A program made the position numbers and the translations under genes. The notes beneath the pieces are model-generated. The model saw only the letters and a program-made list of their open reading frames with translations. It did not search any database and was not told the DNA's origin. Shown here in pieces: positions 16,616-24,433 of a stretch of 64,000 bases of DNA (position 1 is its first letter; every line of letters starts with the position of its first letter). The DNA is taken from positions 42,153 to 106,152 of IMG/VR virus record IMGVR_UViG_3300043777_000086; one strand, 5' to 3'. Source of the DNA: a virus.

Positions 16616-17127
16616 CGGTTTTGATGACAGGTCTACCGTGCTCTGGAAAGACGACGCTCTCCTTAGCGCTCTGTAATCTTCTACGCAACTCCGGACGCCG
16701 CGCCGAGATCCTCGACGGTGACGTGGTGCGCTTCGAGCTATGGAAGGAGCTTGGGTTCAGCCAGTCTGATCGCGAGGAAAACGTTCGCCGCCTTGGTTAT
16801 CTTGCGCGTATGCTCTCCCGGAACGGCGCTATTGCCATCATAGCGGCGGTGTCCCCCTACCGCGCCTCCCGCGACCATATCCGCAAAATATCCGACAACG
16901 GATTTATGGAGGTATACGTTAAGGCGCCTCTTTCTGTTTGCGAGACCCGCGACGTAAAGGGAATGTATGCCCAGGCGCGCGCCGGTAAGCGACCACACTT
17001 CACCGGCATCGACGACCCCTATGAGGCGCCGGTCAATCCCGAGGTAGAATGCCTAACAGATGAAGAGAGCGTCGCGGAGATCGTCGCCAAGATCGTGATC
17101 GAGCTTAAAAAGCAAGGAGCCCTCTAA
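16612..17127 (+). CDS. cysC: Adenylylsulfate (APS) kinase
   Basis: 171 residues, the usual length of single-domain CysC. The P-loop is GLPCSGKTT (7-15), followed by LDGDVVR (35-40), the APS-binding FSQSDREENVRRLGYLA (49-65), SPYRASRD (81-88) at the position of the phosphoryl-Ser loop, and the diagnostic lid and FTGIDDPYEAPVNPEV (130-145). It phosphorylates APS to PAPS, the donor for sulfotransferases. The GTG start overlaps the stop of the fusion gene (GTGA), so donor synthesis and use are translationally coupled. No ATP sulfurylase is visible, so APS must come from the host. Confidence 0.93.
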   Translation: MTVLMTGLPCSGKTTLSLALCNLLRNSGRRAEILDGDVVRFELWKELGFSQSDREENVRRLGYLARMLSRNGAIAIIAAVSPYRASRDHIRKISDNGFMEVYVKAPLSVCETRDVKGMYAQARAGKRPHFTGIDDPYEAPVNPEVECLTDEESVAEIVAKIVIELKKQGAL

Positions 17128-17954
17128 TGAACTACCGCCTCGGAAAGCGCCCGCCGGTTGTCGACGCGCGCACACTTAAATTCAGGAAGTACACTACTAC
17201 TTTACCGCCAGTTCCGCTATTAGTTGATTTCATGTCCAAGGTCCCGAGTTTCCCGATGTATCTCAATGATGTTGAGGGCGACTGTGTATGCGCCGCCGCG
17301 GGCCACATGATTCAGAACTGGACGCAGTATTCCGGCAAGTACTTCCAGCCAACCGACGCTGACATTCAGACGTTCTACGAGTTCAGCGGATTCGATCCCG
17401 GCAATCCGTCGACCGATCAGGGATGGGAACTCCTGCCTGCATTGAAGGTGTGGCGCAACAAAGGCATCGGCGGTCATAAGATCGTCGCCTTTGCGCAACT
17501 CACCACCGGAGACTTCGGGGAACTCCTGGATGCGATCCGGATCTTTGGAAATGCCTACCTGGGGTTCAGCCTTCCGGATTACGTAGTGCCCAACTCCGGA
17601 CCGGACTGGACAACCATCCGGTGGCTGTACGAAGAAGGCAACCCTCCCGATCCAAATAACGGCCACTGTGTGCCGGCTATGAAATTTTCCCTTAAAACCG
17701 CATACGGTCATCGCGTGTGGTTCGTTTCCTGGGCGGCAAGGATGGTGATGAACCCCCCGTTCTACCAAGCCTATAGCGATGAAGCCTGGGTGGCGATCAC
17801 GCAGGACTGGATAGATGCGGATGCTAAGTCTCCGAGCGGGTTCAATATGGCAGCGCTTACCGCCGACCTGGCATTAATTACCGGGAAACCGCAGGCGGCG
17901 ACCGCGATCCAACCCAAGAGTGCTGATAGAAAGAAATGGTGGAGCCGGCTATGA
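17127..17954 (+). CDS. Papain-like cysteine-peptidase-fold protein
   Basis: 275 residues. GDCVCAAAGHMIQNW (51-65) looks like the Cys-bearing helix of papain-fold enzymes; NNGHCVPAMKF (178-187) would supply His180, and WFVSWA (198-203) the strand after it. The N-terminal LGKRPP..DARTL and SKVPSFPMYLND segments recur in uncharacterised phage and soil-bacterial proteins with this layout. Activity is inferred from motif spacing only. Its ATG overlaps the TAA of the APS kinase gene, so it belongs to the sulfation operon. Possible roles: processing of a virion or host protein, peptidoglycan peptide cleavage, or an inactive binder. Confidence 0.7.
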   Translation: MNYRLGKRPPVVDARTLKFRKYTTTLPPVPLLVDFMSKVPSFPMYLNDVEGDCVCAAAGHMIQNWTQYSGKYFQPTDADIQTFYEFSGFDPGNPSTDQGWELLPALKVWRNKGIGGHKIVAFAQLTTGDFGELLDAIRIFGNAYLGFSLPDYVVPNSGPDWTTIRWLYEEGNPPDPNNGHCVPAMKFSLKTAYGHRVWFVSWAARMVMNPPFYQAYSDEAWVAITQDWIDADAKSPSGFNMAALTADLALITGKPQAATAIQPKSADRKKWWSRL

Positions 17955-18319
17955 CACCCTCTCAATTCAGAACCGATCGCAACAATAACCCCACGGCCAT
18001 GATCGTGCAGTTGGCCCAGGAAGGCGGGCTCGTTGAAGGTACCGACTACACCCAGGGGGACGCTTTCGAATCCGGAGGTAGGACCTACTACACCGCCAAG
18101 CTCCTTGGGGATCCGGTAGCCCTCACAATCAAAGTGATCGACGAAGTGGGATTCTACTCTGAACCGCCGCATGCCCGCTGGAACTACATCGCTATACCGC
18201 ACGCCCTGTGGATGAGCCTGAATACAATCCAGAAGTCTTACGTGATCGGCTGGATGTATTCACAGGAGGGTGGAGTGGCGATGAGGAATCTATTTCCGGT
18301 TGCGCCTTATAGCGCGTAA
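17951..18319 (+). CDS. Hypothetical protein, last gene of sulfation operon
   Basis: 122 residues from ATG 17951, which overlaps the preceding TGA (ATGA) and has GGAG seven bases upstream. No family recognised. The sequence is soluble and compact: an N-terminal segment FRTDRNNNPTAMIVQLAQEG, a beta region with TAKLLGDPVALTIKVID, and an aromatic C-terminal half. Tight coupling to the papain-like gene suggests the two proteins work together. It ends 21 bases before the convergent lipase gene. Confidence 0.7.
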   Translation: MTPSQFRTDRNNNPTAMIVQLAQEGGLVEGTDYTQGDAFESGGRTYYTAKLLGDPVALTIKVIDEVGFYSEPPHARWNYIAIPHALWMSLNTIQKSYVIGWMYSQEGGVAMRNLFPVAPYSA

Positions 18320-18340
18320 CGCGGATACGGCGGATTTGGA

Positions 18341-19015
18341 TCACGGAGCCACCGCGTTAATCGCCTGAGCGTACAGCGCAGAAGAATGCCAGGCGATCGG
18401 GTCGATGTCCTTCAGGTCCAAGAATCCGTCCGGTGCCTTAGTCACGTGCGTGAGCGGGATGTTCTTGTACGCGAATGCAGGCGGCAAAGGTAGGGGCAGC
18501 ATAGGGACTGGGTCGCCATAGAAGCCTGCCGCGTTCCTGTAATTGCGCCATTCCACTTTGGACAGGAAGTCGAGGAATGCTTGGAATCCCGGAGCTGGGC
18601 CTGCCATTCCGATTATGCGAAGCATCGAAGGATCGGGTTGGTACTGATCTAGGAAGATCGCGCCGGCTTCCGCCGCGCGTTGGCTTCCTAGGCTGTGTCC
18701 CGTTAAGGTGGTCTTCAATCCCAAGTTCAAGAGGGGGACGATCCGCGCCATCGTCTCGGGCATCCCACAGAATGATCCAGAGTGGACAGGTCCGAATCTG
18801 GCGTGCTGGTAAGGCTGTGGGTAGGCCATAAGATCCTGCAACCAATTCTGAAGCTCAGAGGGAAGCGTGCCGCGAAATACTACTACGTTCTCATCTGGGG
18901 TCAACAATACCGCACAGCATATGGAGAAGCCCTCCTCTGGGTAGTATTTGGTGAACCCCGCCGCGCCAGAGTAGATTGCGTGGCTAAGTTGCGCGGCCTG
19001 TGCGTCTGATATCAT
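18341..19015 (-). CDS. Class 3 lipase/esterase (alpha/beta hydrolase)
   Basis: 224 residues. VVVFRGT (45-50) supplies the oxyanion strand, LTGHSLGS (104-111) the nucleophile elbow with Ser108, GDPVPMLP (167-174) the acid Asp168, and IAWHSSALYAQAI (207-219) the likely catalytic His210. This is the Lipase_3 pattern. There is no signal peptide or membrane helix. The ATG at 19015 overlaps the stop of a 41-residue membrane peptide (ATGA). In a phage it could attack membrane lipids or envelope esters late in infection, so a lysis-associated role is plausible, but the substrate is unknown. Confidence 0.85.
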   Translation of the reverse strand: MISDAQAAQLSHAIYSGAAGFTKYYPEEGFSICCAVLLTPDENVVVFRGTLPSELQNWLQDLMAYPQPYQHARFGPVHSGSFCGMPETMARIVPLLNLGLKTTLTGHSLGSQRAAEAGAIFLDQYQPDPSMLRIIGMAGPAPGFQAFLDFLSKVEWRNYRNAAGFYGDPVPMLPLPLPPAFAYKNIPLTHVTKAPDGFLDLKDIDPIAWHSSALYAQAINAVAP

Positions 19016-19137
19016 GATCGCCACTGAATCGCCAGCCAACCAGCCGCCCCAAGAAGTGCCAGCAATGCAAATACAATCCAGCATGCCAGCCAGAAGCGCT
19101 GTACGTCGTTAGGGGTGTGCGGGGATTGGTGGGTCAT
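19012..19137 (-). CDS. 41-residue single-TM peptide
   Basis: Short gene with one strong transmembrane helix (WLACWIVFALLALLGAAGW), a polar N-terminus and a QWRS end. Both boundaries are overlapping start/stop junctions: TAATG with the upstream gene and ATGA with the lipase. These make it convincing despite its size. Being co-translated with a lipase, it may be a lysis or membrane-targeting partner. Confidence 0.72.
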   Translation of the reverse strand: MTHQSPHTPNDVQRFWLACWIVFALLALLGAAGWLAIQWRS

Positions 19138-19541
19138 TAGGCCACGCTTTCGTTCAATAGGTTATCGGACGCCCATTCACGCATCCGCAACCAACGGTGC
19201 TCTGGTGTCTCAGGGCCGCCCTCATCATTCTGATAAGCGATCTCCATCGCGAGCTGTCGCGCGATATCGAATACCGCAGCAACCTGCTCGGGTTCCTCTG
19301 GGTCGATCTCCTGCATTTTTATGCCACGCATCCGACCGACAGCACCGAGAGCGCAAACTTGACCGTCTGGGGTTTCCAATTCCGAAGATACGAGAGCCTT
19401 TTCGGGCATTAGATCGAGCGCAGCAACCATATCAGCGAGTAGTTTTTGGCCGCGCTTGCCACGAATAGCGCTCGCAACTTGGCCGCGCCATTTAATAAGA
19501 TCCCATTGGTCAAGATCTTCAGAATATCCCGATCTGCTCAT
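19137..19541 (-). CDS. Conserved phage/bacterial hypothetical protein, 134 aa
   Basis: Start at ATG 19541 with TAGGAG seven bases upstream. The opening MSRSGYSEDLDQWDLIKWRG, then VASAIRGKRGQKLLADM and QVCALGAVGRMRG, belongs to a conserved family of uncharacterised proteins in phages and proteobacteria (recalled from sequence pattern). It is soluble and helical. Its start overlaps the downstream stop of the reading frame that continues past the UGA of the TrpF-like gene, which matters for judging that gene. Function unknown. Confidence 0.82.
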   Translation of the reverse strand: MSRSGYSEDLDQWDLIKWRGQVASAIRGKRGQKLLADMVAALDLMPEKALVSSELETPDGQVCALGAVGRMRGIKMQEIDPEEPEQVAAVFDIARQLAMEIAYQNDEGGPETPEHRWLRMREWASDNLLNESVA

Positions 19542-19636
19542 GGACACACTCCTATTTCATAGCAGAACCATCTCACGGGCACGTCCCAGTCTTCTGCCAC
19601 GTCACGGTAAGTGCAGGCAGAGCAATCGTCATTGAA

Positions 19637-20374
19637 TCAGTCATTGCAGACCACCTGCTGATCGCACAGCAGAGCGCTAGTCGATTCTAATACAGATCGT
19701 ACGGCCTTCATGTCCAGCGCTCGGTCGTCTTCGGTACGCACCCGTCGCTCCATGTCGATCCAGTATGGTCGCGAGAACCCCTCCTCGAATAGCGCCTCAA
19801 TTTTCTGCACCTGATTTACTACATTCTGTGGACCTAACCCACCAGCATAGCCGCACCAGAAGGGCACGTTCCGTGAAGAAGGCCACTTATCAGGAAGAAT
19901 CCCCGCGCCTCCCGACGTGTCGAATAGTGCCGCCACATCAAGGCCGTGTGCGTGGACGCCGAGCGATAGGTGGTTGTTGACGCCGTCCCACTGAAAAATA
20001 AACTGCTTGCCTGAAAGCGAGCGCAGGCAATCGATCAATCCCATCGTCGAAACGTGCTCCTCGGCGTGCGTGTTGATTTGAATGCGTTGCGAAATATGCA
20101 CGCACTCGGGCAAATCCGGCCAGTTCAATTTCCCGACGAACATGTCCCGAACCCAACGCCCGCACACATGCGTCGAAACTTTGAGTTTTTTCGCAAACGC
20201 AACGGTAGAAAATCGATCGATCCAGTCACGGCCCGGAAAGCGCGGAGAACCCTCCAGTCGCTGCGACACCAGAATGCCCCACTCCACAAATGGAAACTGA
20301 TGAGCCAAATCAACCAGCTCGATTATGCTCGTGCTGTCATCGGCTCCAGTAATCGTAACCGCCTTCAGGTTCAT
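19637..20374 (-). CDS. TrpF-like TIM-barrel protein, probably interrupted by UGA
   Basis: 245 residues to the first UGA. MNLKAVTITGADDSTSIIEL, EWGILVSQRL and FWCGYAGGLGPQNVV give the beta-1, beta-2 and phosphate-binding GG.GP.NV elements of a phosphoribosylanthranilate-isomerase-like barrel; YWIDMERRVR follows. No tryptophan genes are nearby, so another sugar-phosphate or modification role is likely. After the UGA the same frame stays open for 32 Cys-rich codons (DCSACTYRDV, then DVPVRWFCYEIGVCP) and ends at 19538 in an ATGA overlap with the next gene. A near-duplication of CAATGAC at the UGA suggests a recent disruption or a small separate gene with a one-base shift. AAAGG precedes the start. 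Confidence 0.75.
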   Translation of the reverse strand: MNLKAVTITGADDSTSIIELVDLAHQFPFVEWGILVSQRLEGSPRFPGRDWIDRFSTVAFAKKLKVSTHVCGRWVRDMFVGKLNWPDLPECVHISQRIQINTHAEEHVSTMGLIDCLRSLSGKQFIFQWDGVNNHLSLGVHAHGLDVAALFDTSGGAGILPDKWPSSRNVPFWCGYAGGLGPQNVVNQVQKIEALFEEGFSRPYWIDMERRVRTEDDRALDMKAVRSVLESTSALLCDQQVVCND

Positions 20375-20392
20375 GTTATTCTACCTTTCTCG

Positions 20393-22543
20393 TTATGGGC
20401 ACTTCACCGCTTGCCACGATGGCGTGGTCACAATCGTAAGCACCAGTGGTTTCCCGTTCGGACCAGCAGGGAAGGTCTGCGTCGTAGTCACGGCCTTGCC
20501 GGGGCAGGTCTGGTAGGTGGTTGTTGCCGGCGTAAGCGTAACCGTCGCGCTCGCGGAGACACCCGACACCGTGGCCGTAATCAAGGCCGAAGATGCTGTC
20601 GGGATGCTCGCAGGGGCCGTGTACAGCCCCGAGCTTGAGATTGCGCCGATGTTGGCGCTCCACGTCGCGCCCGATGGCGTCGCCGTGAACTGCTGCGTTT
20701 GACTGGCGCTCAAGGTTGCCGTGGAGGGCGAGATCGTCACGGTAACGGGCGTAGGCGGCGTCAGGCTGATCGTGGCCGTCGCGCTCACACCAGACGCTAT
20801 CGCCGTGATCGTCGCGGTGCTGGCGCTGGTGATCGACGCGGGCGCGGTATACAGTCCGGTCGCGGAGATTGTCCCTGTAGACGCGCTCCAAGTCACGGCG
20901 GTGCCACTCGGCGTCACTGTGGCCGTGAACTGCTGAGTCCCACCCTGCCCAAGCGTGGCGCTCGTCGGCGAGATTGTAATGCTCACAGTCGGCGGCGGGG
21001 TTGCTCCTCCGAGGTTCGCGCCGATGCCCGCAAGCGCGGTATTGCCCACAGGAAATGTCGTCAGGTTGCCGAACGTCGGGTTCAGGTTTGTGCTGCCCGT
21101 CAGGTTCTTGACTGCGGTCGGAACTCCCGCGCCGAAGAAATTGTTCGCGGCCCCGCTTACTGTACTACTGGTGGTCGTGATATCCGAGCCCGATCCGCTG
21201 CTCAAGATCTGCATGTACGGCGTCGTGCCATCCAGAATGTTCGATCCGAAATTGACCGTCCCTACGCCGCTTTCCGGGTAGTAAAGGAACTCGGGCGCTC
21301 CCCCCAAGGCTCCGTTATTGTAGAGCGTGTTGTTTTTGAATGTCGCCGCCCCGTTGCCGGTCACGGACCACGTCTGCAAATACACGCCCGCGAATGCCCC
21401 GCCATCAGGAGGTTGAGGACCTTGGCCGGTGTTATAGACCACGTTATTGTATATCTGCACTCCGGTCCCCCTGGACGCGTCCATATTCACGTAGACAATG
21501 CCGTCGCAGGCCGTGTCGTGGATGATGTTGTTCGCGATGATGACCGAATACGAGGTATCCCCGCTTACCGATGAATTTTGCTGAAAACCTCGACATCCGT
21601 TAACGTACGCAATTGTGTTCCACTCGAAGTCAAACGAAAAACTTTCGTCACCCAGGTAAAAGCCTTGCTGAAGAGCCGTAACGCTGCCTGCCGCGAGGTT
21701 CGTGCTGACGTTGTGGAGATTATTGCCATACCAGGTCGTGTTTGTCGCATTGAAGTTGCTTGCTCCTCCCTGCTCTCCGTTGGCGTAGGTCGCGGAGATG
21801 TTATTGCCAATGATCCGAATCCGCTGCGCTCCGTTCGGCCCCCAGCCCTGAATCCCTATGGCTTCGCTGCCACCACCAAGTAGCGTCAGACCGCCAATGA
21901 CCCAGTCTGTAACCGGCGTCGAAGCGCTGCCGGAAATATTCATCAGGCTAAGCGCCCCATGCCCGCACGCTGGATTGGCAACGTCTGTTCCGATAGTCAC
22001 TGTCGCATTGGGATAAGCCAAGAGTGCTTTCGGCGCAGCCTGCGTGCCCGACAGGTTCTGATTTATCTGGACGCAGTTATCGTATCCTCCGATGGCGTTA
22101 GGGTCTGGCGTCGTCGCGGTGACGTTGTTCTCGGCATAGATAATGTCACCAGGCGAGATCGAGTTAGTGGCGTGAGGGATCGTCGCCCACGGCGCAGCTA
22201 GCGTCCCAGCATTTGCATCACTTCCGCTTGTCGCTACAAAACGAAGGTTCCCAGCGCGTACCGTGAATGGAATGACATTCTGCGTCCCGGCCTGAAGTCC
22301 AATCTGGATTGACGCTACGCCCATAGGTATACTCGCCGGAACCTGAAAGGTGACCTTCGTCGGCGTCCACGTCTGACTCGCGGCTGTGATGCCCGCGATG
22401 CTGACCGCGCCTGTCGTTGATCCGAATCCTGTTCCGTAGACGCTCACGTAGGCGAGCGCGGGTCCACTGGTTATGTCGGTAAATTGAATGGTTTGGGCGA
22501 GCGCGGCGGTCGCGAACAATCCGATAAGTAAAAACCGTCTCAT
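20393..22543 (-). CDS. Secreted beta-helix protein with IPT and Ig-like domains
   Basis: 716 residues. Signal peptide 1-17 (MRRFLLIGLFATAALAQ). An IPT/TIG-like domain follows (VSVYGTGFGSTTGAVSIAG), then a right-handed parallel beta-helix from FVATSGSDANAGTLAAPWAT through repeated N-N-I-x-x-T rungs (about 105-480), as in pectate-lyase-like enzymes and tailspikes. Two bacterial Ig-like (Big_2-type) repeats come next (SITISPTSATLGQGGTQQFT, TVTISPSTATLSASQTQQFT), then a short C-terminal domain. This could be an exported glycan depolymerase or adhesin. The repeat style is common in acidobacterial secreted proteins (inference). The start overlaps the acetyltransferase stop (ATGA). Confidence 0.8.
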   Translation of the reverse strand: MRRFLLIGLFATAALAQTIQFTDITSGPALAYVSVYGTGFGSTTGAVSIAGITAASQTWTPTKVTFQVPASIPMGVASIQIGLQAGTQNVIPFTVRAGNLRFVATSGSDANAGTLAAPWATIPHATNSISPGDIIYAENNVTATTPDPNAIGGYDNCVQINQNLSGTQAAPKALLAYPNATVTIGTDVANPACGHGALSLMNISGSASTPVTDWVIGGLTLLGGGSEAIGIQGWGPNGAQRIRIIGNNISATYANGEQGGASNFNATNTTWYGNNLHNVSTNLAAGSVTALQQGFYLGDESFSFDFEWNTIAYVNGCRGFQQNSSVSGDTSYSVIIANNIIHDTACDGIVYVNMDASRGTGVQIYNNVVYNTGQGPQPPDGGAFAGVYLQTWSVTGNGAATFKNNTLYNNGALGGAPEFLYYPESGVGTVNFGSNILDGTTPYMQILSSGSGSDITTTSSTVSGAANNFFGAGVPTAVKNLTGSTNLNPTFGNLTTFPVGNTALAGIGANLGGATPPPTVSITISPTSATLGQGGTQQFTATVTPSGTAVTWSASTGTISATGLYTAPASITSASTATITAIASGVSATATISLTPPTPVTVTISPSTATLSASQTQQFTATPSGATWSANIGAISSSGLYTAPASIPTASSALITATVSGVSASATVTLTPATTTYQTCPGKAVTTTQTFPAGPNGKPLVLTIVTTPSWQAVKCP

Positions 22544-23103
22544 GCAAGCACCTCCAGGCGCAGTTTCCGCTTAATCTCCTGCTGAATTTCCCAGTCTCTC
22601 CGCAGGCAGCCGAATAGCAGTTCGTCTATTACTTCTCCGTCAATGACAAATCTAGACTTGAGCGTCCCCTCAAGGGTCATCTCGTCCTGCATATGGACTG
22701 ATGCCGGGTTACTCGACAGCGCCGATGATTCGACCCGTCTAGCATCAAGTTCCTCGAAGCATTTACGCGTGAGCATCCGCGCGGCTACGGAGCCTAATCT
22801 CTGCCCTCGATACAATTCCAGAAGGGCAAGCTCAATGAAGCATACGTTATTCGCTAGATCCTCTTCTATAACAGCCACGCCGATTGACGCCGTCTGACCT
22901 AGGCGTATCACGAATTTATGCAGTCGGAACCCTGGCTGGTGACATAGATGGTCTCCGAACATTCGGAATCTGGTAATAGAGGATTCGATGTTACCGAAGC
23001 GCTTCTCATATCCAGGTTCGGATGTGAGTACCTTCCAAATGTCATTGTACCGACGACGGTATTCAAGCGCTGGAGCGAGCGTGACTAATTGAGTCCCGAT
23101 CAT
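22540..23103 (-). CDS. GNAT-family acetyltransferase, 187 aa
   Basis: Start at ATG 23103, which overlaps the stop of a small membrane-peptide gene (ATGA). The core is CFIELALLELYRGQRLGSVA: a beta-4 strand followed by the RGQRLG acetyl-CoA pyrophosphate loop. SSNPASVHMQDEM and TLKSRFVIDGEVIDELLF follow, as in RimJ/RimL-like enzymes. It may acetylate an amino sugar or a protein. It lies immediately upstream of the exported beta-helix gene and is translationally coupled to it. The substrate cannot be deduced. Confidence 0.82.
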   Translation of the reverse strand: MIGTQLVTLAPALEYRRRYNDIWKVLTSEPGYEKRFGNIESSITRFRMFGDHLCHQPGFRLHKFVIRLGQTASIGVAVIEEDLANNVCFIELALLELYRGQRLGSVAARMLTRKCFEELDARRVESSALSSNPASVHMQDEMTLEGTLKSRFVIDGEVIDELLFGCLRRDWEIQQEIKRKLRLEVLA

Positions 23104-23231
23104 CGTGGTGATGGCGTGATGACAAATAAAATCACAGCTAGCGCGGCGATGATTAGTAAGACCGGGACCACTAGAAATGGCCACACGCTGCCATCTCCGC
23201 CCCCGCCACCTCCCCTATGTCGGTGAGCCAC
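23100..23231 (-). CDS. 43-residue Gly-rich single-TM peptide
   Basis: GTG start (AGGA eight bases upstream) overlapping the preceding TAG by one base; its stop overlaps the acetyltransferase ATG. The N-terminus is MAHRHR plus a run of six Gly, then a strong transmembrane helix (PFLVVPVLLIIAALAVILFV) and a short TPSPR end. Both junctions follow the operon's overlap habit, so it is very likely real. Function unknown. Confidence 0.7.
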   Translation of the reverse strand: MAHRHRGGGGGGDGSVWPFLVVPVLLIIAALAVILFVITPSPR

Positions 23232-23656
23232 TATTTGATCCTCACACACGCCCCCAACTGCCCCGCAAGAGCAGCCGGTGGTTTGAAACCTTTTTCGTGA
23301 TGCGCCAGCAAAGCCTTTGCGGACGCGGGAGTCAGATTAGGCGCTGACGTAAACTCCGCAACACATCCCGCGCCTTTGTAGCCTGTTTTGGGATCTGCTC
23401 CGTGAAGGACAAGCCAATACCACTTGCTCCCCGTGTAGGCGTAACCCTCGACGCGAGTAGGTGGGATGGAGATCTGAGTAGACAGCGTATTGATCTCCAC
23501 GGGATCGCGGCCCAACGTGAACAGCACGACATTGTAACCGACGTTCGGAACTGTCGTTGTGACTCGGAGTGTGAACCCAGCAGGATTCGCGTTTGAGATC
23601 GTCAGGCTCTGCGCCGAAGCGAGCGCCGCGAAAAGAATGAATGCAAGCGTTTTCAT
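23231..23656 (-). CDS. Small secreted protein, 141 aa
   Basis: Signal peptide MKTLAFILFAALASAQ, followed by a beta-rich domain similar in style to a fibronectin or Ig-like fold (SLTISNANPAGFTLRVTTTV) and two late Cys residues that could pair outside the cytoplasm. No enzyme motif. The ATG overlaps the preceding TGA. It is one of several exported proteins in the operon and may coat or bind the cell envelope; no family recognised. Confidence 0.72.
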   Translation of the reverse strand: MKTLAFILFAALASAQSLTISNANPAGFTLRVTTTVPNVGYNVVLFTLGRDPVEINTLSTQISIPPTRVEGYAYTGSKWYWLVLHGADPKTGYKGAGCVAEFTSAPNLTPASAKALLAHHEKGFKPPAALAGQLGACVRIK

Positions 23657-23907
23657 GCTGCCTCCCGATGCCTACGTAGTTTATTGTCGGTCAGTCTGCG
23701 CTGCAAGTCCGCGATTAGCACTCGCGCCGAATGTAGTTCGATATCGACCTCGCCGAGTACCCGCCTCAACATAGCCTGATTTGCCAACAGGTCGTTCACG
23801 CGCAGGGCGGTGGCATCCATTTGCCCCTGGAGCATCTCCCTTGTTCGTGCGTACGCCTCACGGACAGTAAGGCTCTCTTCAATTTTTTTTCGCTTGGTCG
23901 TCTTCAT
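23653..23907 (-). CDS. Small coiled-coil protein, 84 aa
   Basis: ATG 23907 follows GGAGGA and overlaps the previous stop. A basic start (MKTTKRKKIEE) precedes a continuous amphipathic helix (VREAYARTREMLQGQMDATA through VLIADLQRRL). No membrane segment or known family. It is soluble and probably oligomeric. Confidence 0.68.
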   Translation of the reverse strand: MKTTKRKKIEESLTVREAYARTREMLQGQMDATALRVNDLLANQAMLRRVLGEVDIELHSARVLIADLQRRLTDNKLRRHREAA

Positions 23908-24083
23908 CGTCGTCCTCCCCAAATCCTCCGCGATCCCCAATACCACTCAACGATGGGCGGATCAAACTCCACCCCATCTTCAGCACACAATTCGCTTCTG
24001 TGTGGAAGGTAGCGCTCCACGATGAGTAAGTGGAAGGTTTCGCGCCAGCCGAGTTGTTGAACTGCTATGAGAAAGGTTTTCAT
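23904..24083 (-). CDS. Small hypothetical protein, 59 aa
   Basis: ATG 24083 overlaps the TGA of the upstream gene (ATGA), and its own stop overlaps the next ATG in the same way. The peptide MKTFLIAVQQLGWRETFHLL continues with an aromatic region (PIVEWYWGSRRIWGGRR). No recognised family; inclusion rests on the two junctions. Confidence 0.62.
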   Translation of the reverse strand: MKTFLIAVQQLGWRETFHLLIVERYLPHRSELCAEDGVEFDPPIVEWYWGSRRIWGGRR

Positions 24084-24433
24084 TTGAACATATCCTCTAT
24101 ATCCCACGCTGCCGCGACCGCTTCATCCTGCACTAGCGACAGACTATGCACGGCACCATTTCCATCCACCCGCTCAATCTTTGCGAACTGCCTACCATCA
24201 GGGCCGGAACCTTCTGGATAGGTGAACTGGCTGACATACACTCCCTCGGGGCGCGGGTCGGCTTTAGCAGGAGGTAGGTGCCGGAATTGATCCGCGACGA
24301 AGGCCACCTGCTCCGGGTCGAGCTTGATCTCTGCCGGCGCCGGTCCGTGCTTGATGACGAACACCATCGGCACGCCGTTTTCAACCTCGACGCCGACATC
24401 TATATCCGCGCCATTGATCTTTGCGTTAGGCAT
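24080..24433 (-). CDS. Hypothetical protein, 117 aa
   Basis: No recognised family. Soluble, acidic, beta/alpha sequence (MPNAKINGADIDVGVEVENG, then LDPEQVAFVADQFRHLPPA, then SLVQDEAVAAAWDIEDMFK). The ATG has GAGGG a few bases upstream and overlaps the preceding gene by 8 bases. Member of the 27-18 kb overlapping operon. Confidence 0.72.
   Translation of the reverse strand: MPNAKINGADIDVGVEVENGVPMVFVIKHGPAPAEIKLDPEQVAFVADQFRHLPPAKADPRPEGVYVSQFTYPEGSGPDGRQFAKIERVDGNGAVHSLSLVQDEAVAAAWDIEDMFK

Noticed and set aside
18312-18362. TAACGCGG / CCGCGTTA inverted repeat between convergent genes as a terminator
   Set aside because: The loop is about 27 bases, and there is no T-run in either direction.
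19637-20374. True TrpF of tryptophan synthesis
   Set aside because: No other trp genes are present and the protein is interrupted; only a TIM-barrel similarity is supported.
20699-21574. 291-codon open frame on the plus strand opposite the beta-helix gene
   Set aside because: Very Arg-rich composition typical of the antisense of a Gly/Ala/Thr-rich gene; no ribosome site or domain.
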